Shown piece by piece: positions 8,949 to 17,825 of a stretch of DNA of 42,579 nucleotides. Positions within the stretch are counted from its first letter, which is position 1; the number at the start of each line of letters is the position of its first letter. Source of the stretch: Snodgrassella alvi_G. Lineage in GTDB: Bacteria > Pseudomonadota > Gammaproteobacteria > Burkholderiales > Neisseriaceae. A model generated the notes under the pieces. That model was not told the DNA's origin and made no database searches. It saw only the letters and a program-made list of their open reading frames with translations. The position numbers were made by a program, and so were the translations under genes. Location: NCBI GenBank assembly GCA_946478525.1, contig CAMLCH010000019.1, positions 1 through 42,579 on the forward strand. Direction: 5' to 3'.

Positions 8949-8962
8949 AAATTGAAACTAAT

Positions 8963-8994
8963 AAAAAGCTATCTGTTTAACAGATAGCTTTTTT
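8963..8994 (+). terminator. lldD terminator
   Basis: A near-continuous palindrome, AAAAAGCTATCTGTT / AACAGATAGCTTTTTT, 14 bases past the lldD stop. The A-run on one side and T-run on the other make it usable on both strands, but only lldD reads into it. Confidence 0.92.
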
Positions 8995-9489
8995 AGTCAT
9001 GATATTGCAGCCTGATAATACTGCACCATCCCCAAAAAGATCGTTAAATAATGATTGGTACACTATATATTGGATAAAACACTATCTTTTATACTGACTT
9101 TTTAGATTGATATTTACTGATGCCCAGTTTCATTTCTTCTGGTACTGACAATATCTTCGTTTACCTTTACAACAGAGTAATAGTAGTCACATAGCTAATT
9201 GTTAAGCTGGTATCAGTTAAAACTGTATATCTTTTATCGTTATATTTGATTATTAATTTTTCAGTTATAAAAATCTGTATTTAATTTTAAACCAGTTATA
9301 TTCAATCTGCTGTTTCCATCAATATTCTAGTAAATCGATATTCTTTTGTGGTTTAAGAAGTTGTTCAGCCATTAATTGAATATAATAAGCAGATTTGGTT
9401 TATTCAAATTTCCAATTTTTTAATATTGAAATAAATTTAGTCATTAATAGAAGTGACAAACGAATAATTGATTTTAACAGGTGACAAAG
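8995..9489. other. AT-rich intergenic stretch upstream of tex
   Basis: About 500 bases with no supported gene. It should contain the tex promoter; I cannot identify it. No long repeat or RNA gene was seen. Confidence 0.45.
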
Positions 9490-9540
9490 ATGCAGTTGCC
9501 GGCTATGCTTGCCCTTTTGCTGCATCCTAGATTGTTATGA
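9490..9540 (+). CDS. possible 16-residue leader peptide overlapping tex
   Basis: ATG at 9490 has AGGTGA at 9479-9484 as a ribosome binding site and opens a frame MQLPAMLALLLHPRLL that stops at TGA 9538-9540. The stop overlaps the tex start as ATGA. tex itself has no Shine-Dalgarno sequence immediately before its ATG, because that region is the leader reading frame, so re-initiation after the leader is a natural way to translate tex. The peptide is Leu/Ala/Pro-rich with no clear signal function. An alternative is that tex uses the AGGTGA through an unusual distance and this frame is chance. Confidence 0.4.
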   Translation: MQLPAMLALLLHPRLL

Positions 9541-11813
9541 ACATTACTGAAAAGATTGCTACCGAATTAAATGTTGCTGTTGCCAAAGTTCAGGCAGCTA
9601 TTGATTTACTGGATGATGGTGCTACCGTACCCTTTATTGCCCGTTATCGGAAAGAAGCCACCGGCGGTCTGGATGATACTCAGTTGCGCACATTACTGGA
9701 ACGGCTGCAATATCTGCGAGAATTGCAGGAACGCAAGCAGACAATTCTGTCCAGCATTGAAGAACAGGGCAAACTTACTGATGAGTTAAAGCAGGCTATT
9801 GAAGCAGCTGATAATAAAACCTTGCTGGAAGATTTATATCTACCCTATAAACCCAAACGCCGCACTAAAGCACAGATCGCGCGTGAAAATGGTTTGGAGC
9901 CATTAGCGGAAATTTTACTGACTCAACCTGAACTCAATCCAGAAATAGTGGCAACAAACTATCTGAATGAACAAATCAGCGATACTAAAGCCGCATTGGA
10001 TGGAGCCAGAGCTATTTTAATTGAAAAATTTGCAGAGGATGCCGAATTAATTGGCCAGCTACGTGAGAAGCTTTGGCGCGAAGGCAATATACATGCTACG
10101 GTTTTAGCCGGACAGGAAAGTGCCGGGGAAAAATTTAAAGACTATTTTGATCATCTGGAATCGATTACCAATATTCCCAGTCACCGAGTTCTGGCCATGT
10201 TGCGCGGACGTAATGAAGGAATTCTGGCAATTCATATAAAATACCAGCCAGATGACACACCAATTACAGAACCAAGTGCTTATGAACAAATGATTGCGCA
10301 ACAGTTTGGTATTGCTGATCAGGGCAGAGCTGCAGACCGCTGGTTGCGAGATACAGTTCGTTTGAGCTGGCGTGGCAAGATTTTTCTATCATTGGAACTG
10401 GAAGCTCTGAACCGATTAAAAGAAGTCGCTGATCATGATGCAATTAAGGTTTTTGCACAAAATTTAAAAGATTTATTACTGGCAGCTCCGGCAGGTCGCT
10501 TAACCACTCTGGGACTTGATCCCGGTATTCGCACCGGTATAAAAGTAGCTGTCGTTGATGATACCGGTAAACTTCTGGAAACAACTACTATCTATCCACA
10601 CCAGCCACGTAATGACTGGCAAGGAGCACTGACGACGCTTAGACAATTAGTACAAAAACATCAAGTCAGACTGATTGCTATAGGGAACGGTACCGCCAGC
10701 CGGGAAACCGATAAGCTGGCGACGGAACTGATTCGATCATTACCCGATCAATCCTTACAAAAAATTGTGGTATCAGAAGCTGGTGCCTCTGTCTATTCCG
10801 CCTCGGCTTTAGCTGCTAAAGAATTTCCAGAACTGGACGTCAGTTTGCGCGGAGCAGTTTCTATTGCCCGACGTTTGCAGGACCCTCTGGCGGAACTGGT
10901 CAAAATTGACCCTAAATCCATTGGTGTGGGTCAATACCAGCATGATGTTAACCAAAGCCAGCTGGCTAAAAGTCTGGATGCAGTTGTAGAAGATTGTGTC
11001 AATGCGGTTGGTGTGGATGTTAATACTGCTTCTGTCCCCTTATTAACCCGCATTTCCGGTCTGAACAGCACATTAGCAAACAATATTGTTAGTTATCGTG
11101 ATACCTACGGTGCTTTTACCAATCGGCAGTCTTTGCTTAAAGTACCACGGCTGGGTGAAAAAACCTTTGAACAAGCTGCTGGATTTCTACGAATTTTAGA
11201 TGGCGATGAACCGCTTGATGCCAGTGCAGTTCATCCCGAAAGTTATCCTGTTGTCAGCCGCATGCTGGCCAATATCCATTTGCGCGCAGATGAATTGATT
11301 GGTAATCATCAGGCAATCAAAGCATTAAAACCAGCTGATTATATCCAGAGTAATGTTGGCTTACCCACCATTTTGGATATTCTGGCTGAGTTAGAAAAAC
11401 CCGGTCGTGATCCAAGGGGTGAATTTCATACCGCTACTTTTGCTGAAGGTGTGGAGGATATCAAAGATTTACTACCCGGAATGATTCTAGAGGGTGTTGT
11501 CAGTAACGTTGCTGCTTTTGGCGCGTTCGTGGATATAGGTGTGCATCAGGATGGTTTAGTACATATATCGGCATTAGCTAATCGTTATGTCTCTGATCCG
11601 CGGGACGTAGTAAAAGCCGGAGATGTGGTTAAAGTTAAAATCATTGAAGTCGATATACCGCGGCGGCGGATTGCGCTATCAATGCGACTAGAGGACGAGT
11701 CTCGGCTGACGGCAAATCATAAAGAAGTAAACCAAAAACAAGCTAAAAAAAATTCAAACAGTAAACCAGCCAACAACGCTATGGCGGAAGCTTTTGCTAG
11801 GCTGAAACACTGA
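9537..11813 (+). CDS. tex: Tex-family RNA-binding transcription accessory protein
   Basis: 758-residue cytoplasmic nucleic-acid-binding protein. Tex is an essential or virulence-linked factor in several pathogens and is related to eukaryotic Spt6. Domains in order: helical N-terminal region with DDGATVPFIARYRKEATGG (27-45), the YqgF/RNase H-like domain beginning LGLDPGIRTGIKVAVVD (about 324-430), helix-hairpin-helix repeats around DVNTASVPLL to LLKVPRLGEKTFEQ (about 493-548), and a C-terminal S1 domain MILEGVVSNVAAFGAFVDIGVH (about 645-715). The Lys/Asn-rich tail is typical. The N-terminus aligns with the family from this ATG, which supports the start. Monocistronic apart from the possible leader peptide; a terminator follows. 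Confidence 0.97.
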   Translation: MNITEKIATELNVAVAKVQAAIDLLDDGATVPFIARYRKEATGGLDDTQLRTLLERLQYLRELQERKQTILSSIEEQGKLTDELKQAIEAADNKTLLEDLYLPYKPKRRTKAQIARENGLEPLAEILLTQPELNPEIVATNYLNEQISDTKAALDGARAILIEKFAEDAELIGQLREKLWREGNIHATVLAGQESAGEKFKDYFDHLESITNIPSHRVLAMLRGRNEGILAIHIKYQPDDTPITEPSAYEQMIAQQFGIADQGRAADRWLRDTVRLSWRGKIFLSLELEALNRLKEVADHDAIKVFAQNLKDLLLAAPAGRLTTLGLDPGIRTGIKVAVVDDTGKLLETTTIYPHQPRNDWQGALTTLRQLVQKHQVRLIAIGNGTASRETDKLATELIRSLPDQSLQKIVVSEAGASVYSASALAAKEFPELDVSLRGAVSIARRLQDPLAELVKIDPKSIGVGQYQHDVNQSQLAKSLDAVVEDCVNAVGVDVNTASVPLLTRISGLNSTLANNIVSYRDTYGAFTNRQSLLKVPRLGEKTFEQAAGFLRILDGDEPLDASAVHPESYPVVSRMLANIHLRADELIGNHQAIKALKPADYIQSNVGLPTILDILAELEKPGRDPRGEFHTATFAEGVEDIKDLLPGMILEGVVSNVAAFGAFVDIGVHQDGLVHISALANRYVSDPRDVVKAGDVVKVKIIEVDIPRRRIALSMRLEDESRLTANHKEVNQKQAKKNSNSKPANNAMAEAFARLKH

Positions 11814-11831
11814 CTGCAAAAGTACCAAAAG

Positions 11832-11858
11832 ACAGGGGCGCACTTCGCTCCTGTTTTT
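11832..11858 (+). terminator. tex terminator
   Basis: Stem ACAGGGGCG/CGCTCCTGT (11832-11840 with 11846-11854, one G-T pair), 5-base loop, then TTTTT. It lies 18 bases after the tex stop. Confidence 0.93.
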
Positions 11859-12487
11859 ATATCGATCAAAACTGCTTTATATCGAAAACAGATTTTGCCT
11901 TAAATCAGACTGCATTTTTTGCTCAAGATTATTTTACGGTTTTGTTTACTAAAATTCTTGTTATATCAATTTATTTTATAAAAATTCATTACTATTTATG
12001 CCAAATGCTTATTTTCAGTAAAATAAATAAGCTTTTGACATTTTTTATCATCGTCGAAGTATCGGCATTATATCCATAATTGTGTAATTTTATAGAGCAT
12101 CATTCTCTCCTTACAAATCATCTTTTGATTTTGAAAATTCCCAAATTATTCTTCAGTACCATATTACTAGGATTGTATTTTAACCATTCTGGAAATTACA
12201 TAATGATTCATTATTTTTAATTAATATTCCTCAAAGCAGAGTTATTAAATTATTACATATAATTATTTACGCTATATACAGAGACTACTGCTTACTATGC
12301 TTGCGATACTTCTTTATTTAGCAAAGCTACTGGTCTTTCAGCAGAAATAATTTTTTCATTACCCAGTTATGAATTACAATCATTAAATATATAGCAACAA
12401 AGCATTAATCCTAAATTTTTCCCCTTGTAACTGATAATATTATCCCTAACCTGTACAGAATTATATTTAGTGGCAATCTGTGCTATT
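11859..12487. other. AT-rich intergenic stretch between convergent genes
   Basis: About 630 bases between tex (plus) and the acetolactate decarboxylase gene (minus). No supported frame, hairpin terminator or repeat was seen. It may hold decayed sequence, but nothing is recognisable. Confidence 0.45.
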
Positions 12488-13189
12488 TTAATTTTCAACC
12501 AGACCGATAACTTTATGTAAATCTTTTACTTGTAAATCATGATGCAGATATTCCTCGATTTCAGGCAAAACAATACTAAAAGAGTATTTGCATTCATACG
12601 CCAGTTCTACTTGCTCAGAATTAAAATCAATTACATGTCCACCAATTTTTCGGGTTGTATCAATAAAATGCAAATGAAAACCTGCCACAGATAATTCTTT
12701 AAAGCAATCAGGTGTCCAAAAACCAATTAACGTACCTTCAATATCAGACACGCTATCAACCACCTGATTTGCAAATACATCAGTTATTGCAGGATAAGGT
12801 TTGTGCTGAGCAAATGGTCGTCTAATTTTCAGCATATGAAATTTGCCCGTAATTTTGACCGCGACAAATATATTATCTAAAGATAAATGTTGTTGTAGCA
12901 AAGTATACAAATTACTTTTTTGCACGTTTTCTGCTCTAATAATTTTATCCGGCTGAAATGTGGTAATCTGTATAAACGGTAAACATTCATTGTTAGCCAT
13001 GATTCTGACATCCTGATCTCCACGAGCCTCGAGAAAATCCTTATCAATAATCACTTCCCCAGCCAAAGCATGAGAACATCCCAAACCAAAATTACCACAT
13101 GTTTTGGCTGTATTTACTGCAAATACGCCATCATATAATCCTGCCATCAAAGCATTGATCGTTGAAAATTGTTTTAATTCTTTTGCCAT
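12488..13189 (-). CDS. budA: alpha-acetolactate decarboxylase
   Basis: Zinc enzyme converting (S)-2-acetolactate to (R)-acetoin, the second step of the butanediol/acetoin pathway. About 233 residues. Family signatures are FSTINALMAGLYDG near the N-terminus, FGLGCSHALAGEVII (34-49), KPYPAITDVF (131-140) and the zinc site FHLHFID...GGHVIDF with H173, H175 and H186 (numbered from the upstream GTG). The start is taken at the ATG at 13189 because GGAG at 13197-13200 is then 7 bases away; the GTG at 13190-13192 is the alternative. No acetolactate synthase or LysR-type regulator is adjacent, which is unusual for a bud/als cluster. Acetolactate may come from branched-chain amino acid synthesis. Confidence 0.9.
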   Translation of the reverse strand: MAKELKQFSTINALMAGLYDGVFAVNTAKTCGNFGLGCSHALAGEVIIDKDFLEARGDQDVRIMANNECLPFIQITTFQPDKIIRAENVQKSNLYTLLQQHLSLDNIFVAVKITGKFHMLKIRRPFAQHKPYPAITDVFANQVVDSVSDIEGTLIGFWTPDCFKELSVAGFHLHFIDTTRKIGGHVIDFNSEQVELAYECKYSFSIVLPEIEEYLHHDLQVKDLHKVIGLVEN

Positions 13190-13389
13190 CACATTTCTCC
13201 AACTTTAAAGTCATAATTATTTACATTTTAATTATAGTCTGTATTTAACTAGATACTGAAATTATAATCTTTGGTTTTAATATAAAAATTAAATAATCAA
13301 TGATCTTTAAATCAATAAATTAATATAAATAATATCCTGAAATTTTTCTATTAATAATTATAATCGCCGCATTCTGATTGGTTTTAGAT

Positions 13390-13517
13390 ATGAATAAATT
13401 GATTTACGGTTATGTTCAGAAATACTAATTGCGCATAGTAAACAAATCTATAGTACCCATACAGCTTCTGCAGCCAAGTCAGCCTCAAAAGTGCCTGCTA
13501 CAGCAAGTGCTACTTAA
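13390..13517 (+). pseudogene. remnant of a third lipoprotein paralogue
   Basis: Starting at TTTTAGATATGAA (as at 15169), this stretch follows the two downstream lipoprotein genes through the signal peptide and Ala/Ser-rich linker. It shares ATGTTCAG, GTAAACAAATCTATAGT and the CAGCTTCTGCAGC / GCCTGCTACAGCAAGTGCT blocks. It has an in-frame TAA after about 12 codons and lacks the whole C-terminal domain, joining directly to the sequence that normally follows the gene. It is closer to the 15169 copy in the AAACAAATCTATAGT segment. A dead first member of the array. Confidence 0.75.
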
Positions 13518-13523
13518 TAAATC

Positions 13524-14066
13524 AGCCTAATGAAATTTCAACTTAGTATGATCAAATCATCAGCGCTATATTCTAACTACACTTGGTTGCAAAGAGTAAA
13601 CGGAAATAACTTTTATTATTTAAATTATTATCAATAGCTATTTAAAACCAATTTCTGAGAATATTTAGCTATAGTTAATAAATTCTGATGTAAAAATATT
13701 ATTAATAAACGACAAGAATCGCAAAGACTTTAATTAATCTAAAAATGGAAATATTTAACTGGTTCCGCTAGGCTATTTAGTTTACCAATATTTATTATGT
13801 TAGGGACAATCATTAATAACTGTCATGGCTATAAATGATGTGGCTCTTGCATTGGAATTTTTATCTCGCAGGTTATTCATTTTATTGCTGTACATGCCAA
13901 CAGGGTTATCTGTAAACATAGCTGCTGGTATTAAGTTGCTGTTTGCCAATTTAGTTTAATATTGATTAAATAAACGTAGAAATTTTATTTAAAAAGTGTA
14001 AAATATTTACTTGTGTATTATTTAGTAAACAAAATACAAAATTTTTACTCACCTATAGGTTTAGAT
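13524..14066. repeat. tandem-array spacer, copy A
   Basis: From AGCCTAATGAAATTTCAA onward this spacer aligns with 14628-15168 over its full length (about 541-543 bases), for example TAGTATGATCAAATCATCAG, TTTAGCTATAGTTAATAAA and GGTTCCGCTAGGC. Together with the lipoprotein gene it makes a unit of about 1.1 kb (gene starts 1102 bases apart). The spacer has no gene of its own. Confidence 0.85.
13837..13951 (+). pseudogene. degenerate fragment of araJ (spacer copy A)
   Basis: Aligns with the early part of the intact AraJ-like gene (16730-16844). Shared words include GATGTGGC, TCATTTTATTGCTG and GCTGCTGGTATTAAGTT. More diverged than copy B and without an open frame. It shows that part of the transporter gene lay between lipoprotein copies when the array formed. 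Confidence 0.72.
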
Positions 14067-14573
14067 ATGAAAAAATTTATTTATTTATTGCTATGTTCAG
14101 GAATGTTAGTTGCTTGTGGTAAACAAAGTGATGGCTCCAATTCAGCTTCTGCAGCAAAGTCAGCTTCAGAAGCTCCTGCTACAGCAAGTGCTGCTGAAGG
14201 AAAAGAACAAGTCGCTGCATCTTCTGGGGTTTCGGAAGCTAAACAAAGTGGGGATAATTCAGAAGTATTTAAACAATTCGATCAGGAGTTAGCACAAATA
14301 CAAAAACAGCTGCCACTTAAAATGAATGAAACTTTCGAATTCACATCAGTGGAACGTCGCGGTAATAAAGTTTATTACTCATATACTTTTAAGGATAGTA
14401 AAGTCAGTAGTAAGAGTTTTAACAAAGCAGTTGCTGATCAGACATTTAAAGCTAGCTGTCAAAATCCCACTCTTAAACAGTTATTTGATAAAGGTGTAGA
14501 ATTTATTTATGTTTATCATTTTGTAGATAAATCAGAAATAACAATGACTTTATCTGCCAAAAATTGCCAATAA
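14067..14573 (+). CDS. outer-membrane or periplasmic lipoprotein, array member
   Basis: 168-residue predicted lipoprotein of unknown function. The signal peptide MKKFIYLLLCSGMLVAC ends in a lipobox LVAC with lipidated C17. It is followed by an Ala/Ser/Glu-rich flexible linker (about 20-60) and a compact domain (about 64-168) with two cysteines (SCQNP and KNCQ) likely to form a disulfide. A longer frame opens at 14013, but the lipoprotein start at ATG 14067 is clearly the right one. The next gene in the array is a close paralogue (KQFDQ, QKQLPLKM, ERRGNK and YVYHFVDKSEIT blocks shared). No enzymatic motif seen; I do not recognise a named family. Confidence 0.85.
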   Translation: MKKFIYLLLCSGMLVACGKQSDGSNSASAAKSASEAPATASAAEGKEQVAASSGVSEAKQSGDNSEVFKQFDQELAQIQKQLPLKMNETFEFTSVERRGNKVYYSYTFKDSKVSSKSFNKAVADQTFKASCQNPTLKQLFDKGVEFIYVYHFVDKSEITMTLSAKNCQ

Positions 14574-14627
14574 AAATAGCTCAAGGGTAATTTGTTTAAT
14601 GCCATCTATAGAGCTGCTGAATGAATT

Positions 14628-15168
14628 AGCTTAATGAAATTTCAATTTAGTATGATCAAATCATCAGCTCTATAGTCTAGCTGCACTTAGTTGCAAAGAG
14701 TAAACAAAACTAACATTTAGTGTTTAAATTATTATTAATAGCTATTTAAAACCAGTTTCGGAGAATATTTAGCTATAGTTAATAAACTCTGATATAAAAA
14801 TATTCTTGTTACACAACCATAATCTAAAAGACTTTAATTAATCTAAACATCAAAATATTTAATTGGTTCCGCTAGGCAGTTCAGTTTGCCAATTTTTATT
14901 ATGTTAGGGTTAGTCATCAATAACTGCCATGACTAATAATGCTGTGCCACTACACTGAATATTTCTATCGCACAAGCTAGTATTTTACTGCCATATATGC
15001 CATCGGTGTTTGCTGTGGAACATGGTTGCTGGTATTAAGTTGTCGTTTCCTACTTTTTAGTATTAATTAAAATAGCGTGGAAATTTTATTCAAAAAGTAA
15101 AAAATATTTACTTGTGTCTTACTTAGAAAATTAAATACAAAATCTTTATTCAACTATAGGTTTTAGAT
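14628..15168. repeat. tandem-array spacer, copy B
   Basis: Second copy of the spacer described at 13524-14066, located between the two lipoprotein genes. It differs from copy A by many substitutions and small indels, so the duplication is not recent. It carries the better-preserved araJ fragment. Confidence 0.85.
14941..15053 (+). pseudogene. degenerate fragment of araJ (spacer copy B)
   Basis: Aligns without large gaps to 16730-16844 of the intact transporter gene. Shared words include CACTGAATATTTCTATCGCA, GTTTGCTGTGG, TGCTGGTATTAAGTT and TCGTTT. Only this internal piece of the gene is present; its reading frame is disrupted and there is no start signal. Confidence 0.82.
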
Positions 15169-15675
15169 ATGAAGAAATTTATTTATTTATTGCTATGTTC
15201 AGTAATATTAGTTGCTTATAATAAACAAATCTATAGTGCCAATGCAGCTCCTACTGCAAAGTCAGCTTCAGAGGTGAATGCTACAGAAAGTGCTGCTGAA
15301 GGAAAAGAGCAGGTCGCTGCATCTTCTGGGGTTTCTGATGCTAAACAAGGTGGGGATAATTCAGAAATATTTAAACAATTCGATCAGTTGTTAGCACAAA
15401 CACAAAAACAGCTGCCACTTAAAATGGATGAAACTTTAGAGTTCACATCAGCGGAACGTCGCGGTAATAAATATTATTTATCATATACTGTGAAAGATAG
15501 TAGACTAAATAGTGAAATTTTTAAAAAAGCAGTTGTTGATCAGACACTTAAATCTAGCTGTCAACATCCCTCTCTTAAACTGTTTTTGGAAAAAGGTGTA
15601 GAATTTGTTTATGTTTATCATTTTGTAGATAAATCAGAAATAACCATAACTTTATCTGCTAAAAATTGCCAATAA
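15169..15675 (+). CDS. paralogous secreted protein that has lost its lipobox cysteine
   Basis: 168 residues, collinear with the lipoprotein at 14067-14573 and clearly its duplicate. The lipobox reads LVAY: the TGT cysteine codon of the sister gene is TAT here, so signal peptidase II processing and lipidation should not occur. The C-terminal domain, including both cysteines (SCQHP, KNCQ) and the YVYHFVDKSEIT block, is intact and open. An alternative type I cleavage site may exist near YSANA-AP, which would release a soluble periplasmic form; otherwise it stays anchored by an uncleaved signal. The fully open frame suggests either selection on the new form or very recent loss. Confidence 0.8.
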   Translation: MKKFIYLLLCSVILVAYNKQIYSANAAPTAKSASEVNATESAAEGKEQVAASSGVSDAKQGGDNSEIFKQFDQLLAQTQKQLPLKMDETLEFTSAERRGNKYYLSYTVKDSRLNSEIFKKAVVDQTLKSSCQHPSLKLFLEKGVEFVYVYHFVDKSEITITLSAKNCQ

Positions 15676-16645
15676 AAATAAACTCAACGCTATTTTTTAA
15701 TGCCATCAATAGGCTACTGATAAAAAAGTAATTAATAAAATTAAATGCTTTAATTAGCATTATTGATAGTAAAATATTCCAGTCTGGATAATATAATTTT
15801 GGTACTTTATTAATTATATCTCTGTACTTTCTTAGGACATTAATCCAATCTTAACTCTTAGTAATTAAACCCATTAGTAATAATAGTTGATAAGACATTG
15901 TCGGCGTCTGCAACTACTCAGAATCAGTTTATTTTTCCCATTAATATTTTATCCTGAAATTTTATCAGCATTGATTCAGTCAGCAGAGCTATCTGTACAG
16001 AGTCAATGCATACATCCAGTCAGTAATTTATTTGACCTGAATATCTACAATTCAATTAATATTTAAAATATTAATATTATTATAAAAATTAACTGACATA
16101 ATACGACATTAAATTTCCTTTTAGACATCATAGATGTTTTTTCAGGGAGGCTTAATTAATCTAATCTAGATAAGACCTATGACTTCATTGTGGTAAATAA
16201 TAAGATTATGAAATCTTTTTGGTATTTTTATAGCTGTCACAGCATAAATTAGTGGATGTGATTGTTTCTGGTTGTAGCAAAAGATGGGGAAATTAATATT
16301 ATGGATGCTTCCGGGCAGATTCTTGCTATTGACACTTGCATGGTTACGGACACTGCGACATCCACCTGCTCAGGCGGACAAACTTATACTATTCACGGCA
16401 GAATTTATATTTTTACTCCTTAGTATGGCAATGGCTGGTTGAAGTCGATACTAGATAATTGGGATACTAGGGGTGCTATGATTTGTCTGTTGGATGCAGT
16501 CTTTTTTTAATAGCACCACGCAATTCGGGATTTGAGAGTTTAAACAAATTAGAGAGAACTGAAATTTACCTACCGGAAAGTGACAAGGGCTTAAGCCAGG
16601 TCTAAACTGAATCCTATTGCAAGCTAAGTTGAATCATAACTGATT
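15676..16645. other. 970-base gene-poor stretch with a short coding-like remnant
   Basis: After about 50 bases similar to the sequence following the first lipoprotein gene, no intact gene is seen before araJ. At 16301-16423 (plus) there is an ATG frame of 40 codons (MDASGQILAIDTC...IYIFTP) with no ribosome binding site. The frame extends upstream as VVAKDGEINI before a stop, so it looks like the surviving 3' end of a larger gene. I do not recognise the family. The base composition of 16260-16430 is less AT-rich than its surroundings, which supports former coding use. Confidence 0.45.
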
Positions 16646-17809
16646 ATGATATTAAAAAGTTTAATCACCCTATCACTAGGTACATTTGCATTGGGTATGG
16701 CAGAATTCAGTATGATGGGTATTCTGCCGGATGTGGCCACTGCACTGAATATTTCTATCGCACAGGCAGGTCATTTTATTGCTGCATATGCTATCGGAGT
16801 TTGCTGTGGGGCATGGCTGCTGGTATTAAGTTATCGTTTACCACCTAAAACCGTTTTACTGACATTGGCAGGCATAATTGCGCTTGGCAATATGCTGGCA
16901 GCTATCTCTACAGGTTACACAACTTTATTAATTGCCCGTTTTATTTCTGGTTTGCCACACGGCGCTTACTTTGGCATTGGTTCTATTGTCGCCACTAAAC
17001 TGGCTACGCCGGGACGCTCAGCTCAGGCAGTAGCCATGATGATTGCCGGCATGACTGTGGCGAATCTTTGTGGGGTGCCGATTGCTACTTGGCTGAGTTT
17101 GCATTTGAGCTGGCGATTGGTATTCTGTCTGGTATCCATAGTGGCCATTGTGTTAATTTTTTCATTAAAGCGATATATTCCAGATATTGAACGCTTACCT
17201 AATAATGGTATTCTCGGACAATTTCGTTTTCTTAAATCAGCTGCACCATGGTTAATTTTGGCAGCAACTACATTAGGCAATGGCGGTATTTTCTGCTGGT
17301 TTAGTTATATCAGTCCATTGCTGACTCAGGTTTCTGGATTCAGCCATAATCAGCTTAGTGCCTTGATGGTTTTAGCTGGTGCTGGTATGGTAATGGGGAA
17401 TTGGTGTGGCGGGCGTTTAGCTGATATTTACACGCCCGGTAAAGTAGCTGCTACCCTACAAGGAGTCGCAGCTATCGCATTATTATTAATTTTTCTGTTT
17501 GCCGATACAGGCTGGTTATCAGCAACCTTAATGTGCCTGAGTACTTTTTGCTTGTTTGCTGTTTCTGCTCCCCAGCAATTATTATTGCTCCGACATTCTC
17601 CAGGAGGCGCTTTACTGGGAGCGGCCAGTGTACAAATGGCTTTTAATTTGGGTAATGCACTTGGCTCCTACAATGGCGGCTTAGCTATTAGTCATCATTT
17701 AGGTTATCAGTATCCTGCTTTAATTGGGGTACCGATGGCGTTACTGGGCTGTGGCTGTTTATGGTATTTCCATCGTCGTTATGAACAGCCTTCTAAAGAG
17801 ATGAGTTAA
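16646..17809 (+). CDS. araJ: AraJ-like MFS efflux permease
   Basis: 387-residue major facilitator superfamily exporter of the DHA1 drug:H+ antiporter type with 12 predicted helices. It aligns along its length with E. coli AraJ: LSLGTFALGMAEF at the N-terminus, AGHFIAAYAIGV, RFISGLPHGAYFGIG, GMTVANLCGVPI (motif C region), SAPWLILAATTLGNGGIFCWFSY and LGAASVQMAFNLGNALG. AraJ's natural substrate is unsettled; sugar or drug export is proposed for the family. Start ATG at 16646. The next small gene begins 17 bases after the stop, suggesting an operon. Degenerate copies of its codons 29-66 lie upstream in the lipoprotein array. Confidence 0.9.
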   Translation: MILKSLITLSLGTFALGMAEFSMMGILPDVATALNISIAQAGHFIAAYAIGVCCGAWLLVLSYRLPPKTVLLTLAGIIALGNMLAAISTGYTTLLIARFISGLPHGAYFGIGSIVATKLATPGRSAQAVAMMIAGMTVANLCGVPIATWLSLHLSWRLVFCLVSIVAIVLIFSLKRYIPDIERLPNNGILGQFRFLKSAAPWLILAATTLGNGGIFCWFSYISPLLTQVSGFSHNQLSALMVLAGAGMVMGNWCGGRLADIYTPGKVAATLQGVAAIALLLIFLFADTGWLSATLMCLSTFCLFAVSAPQQLLLLRHSPGGALLGAASVQMAFNLGNALGSYNGGLAISHHLGYQYPALIGVPMALLGCGCLWYFHRRYEQPSKEMS

Positions 17810-17825
17810 ATATGAGGTAAAACTT

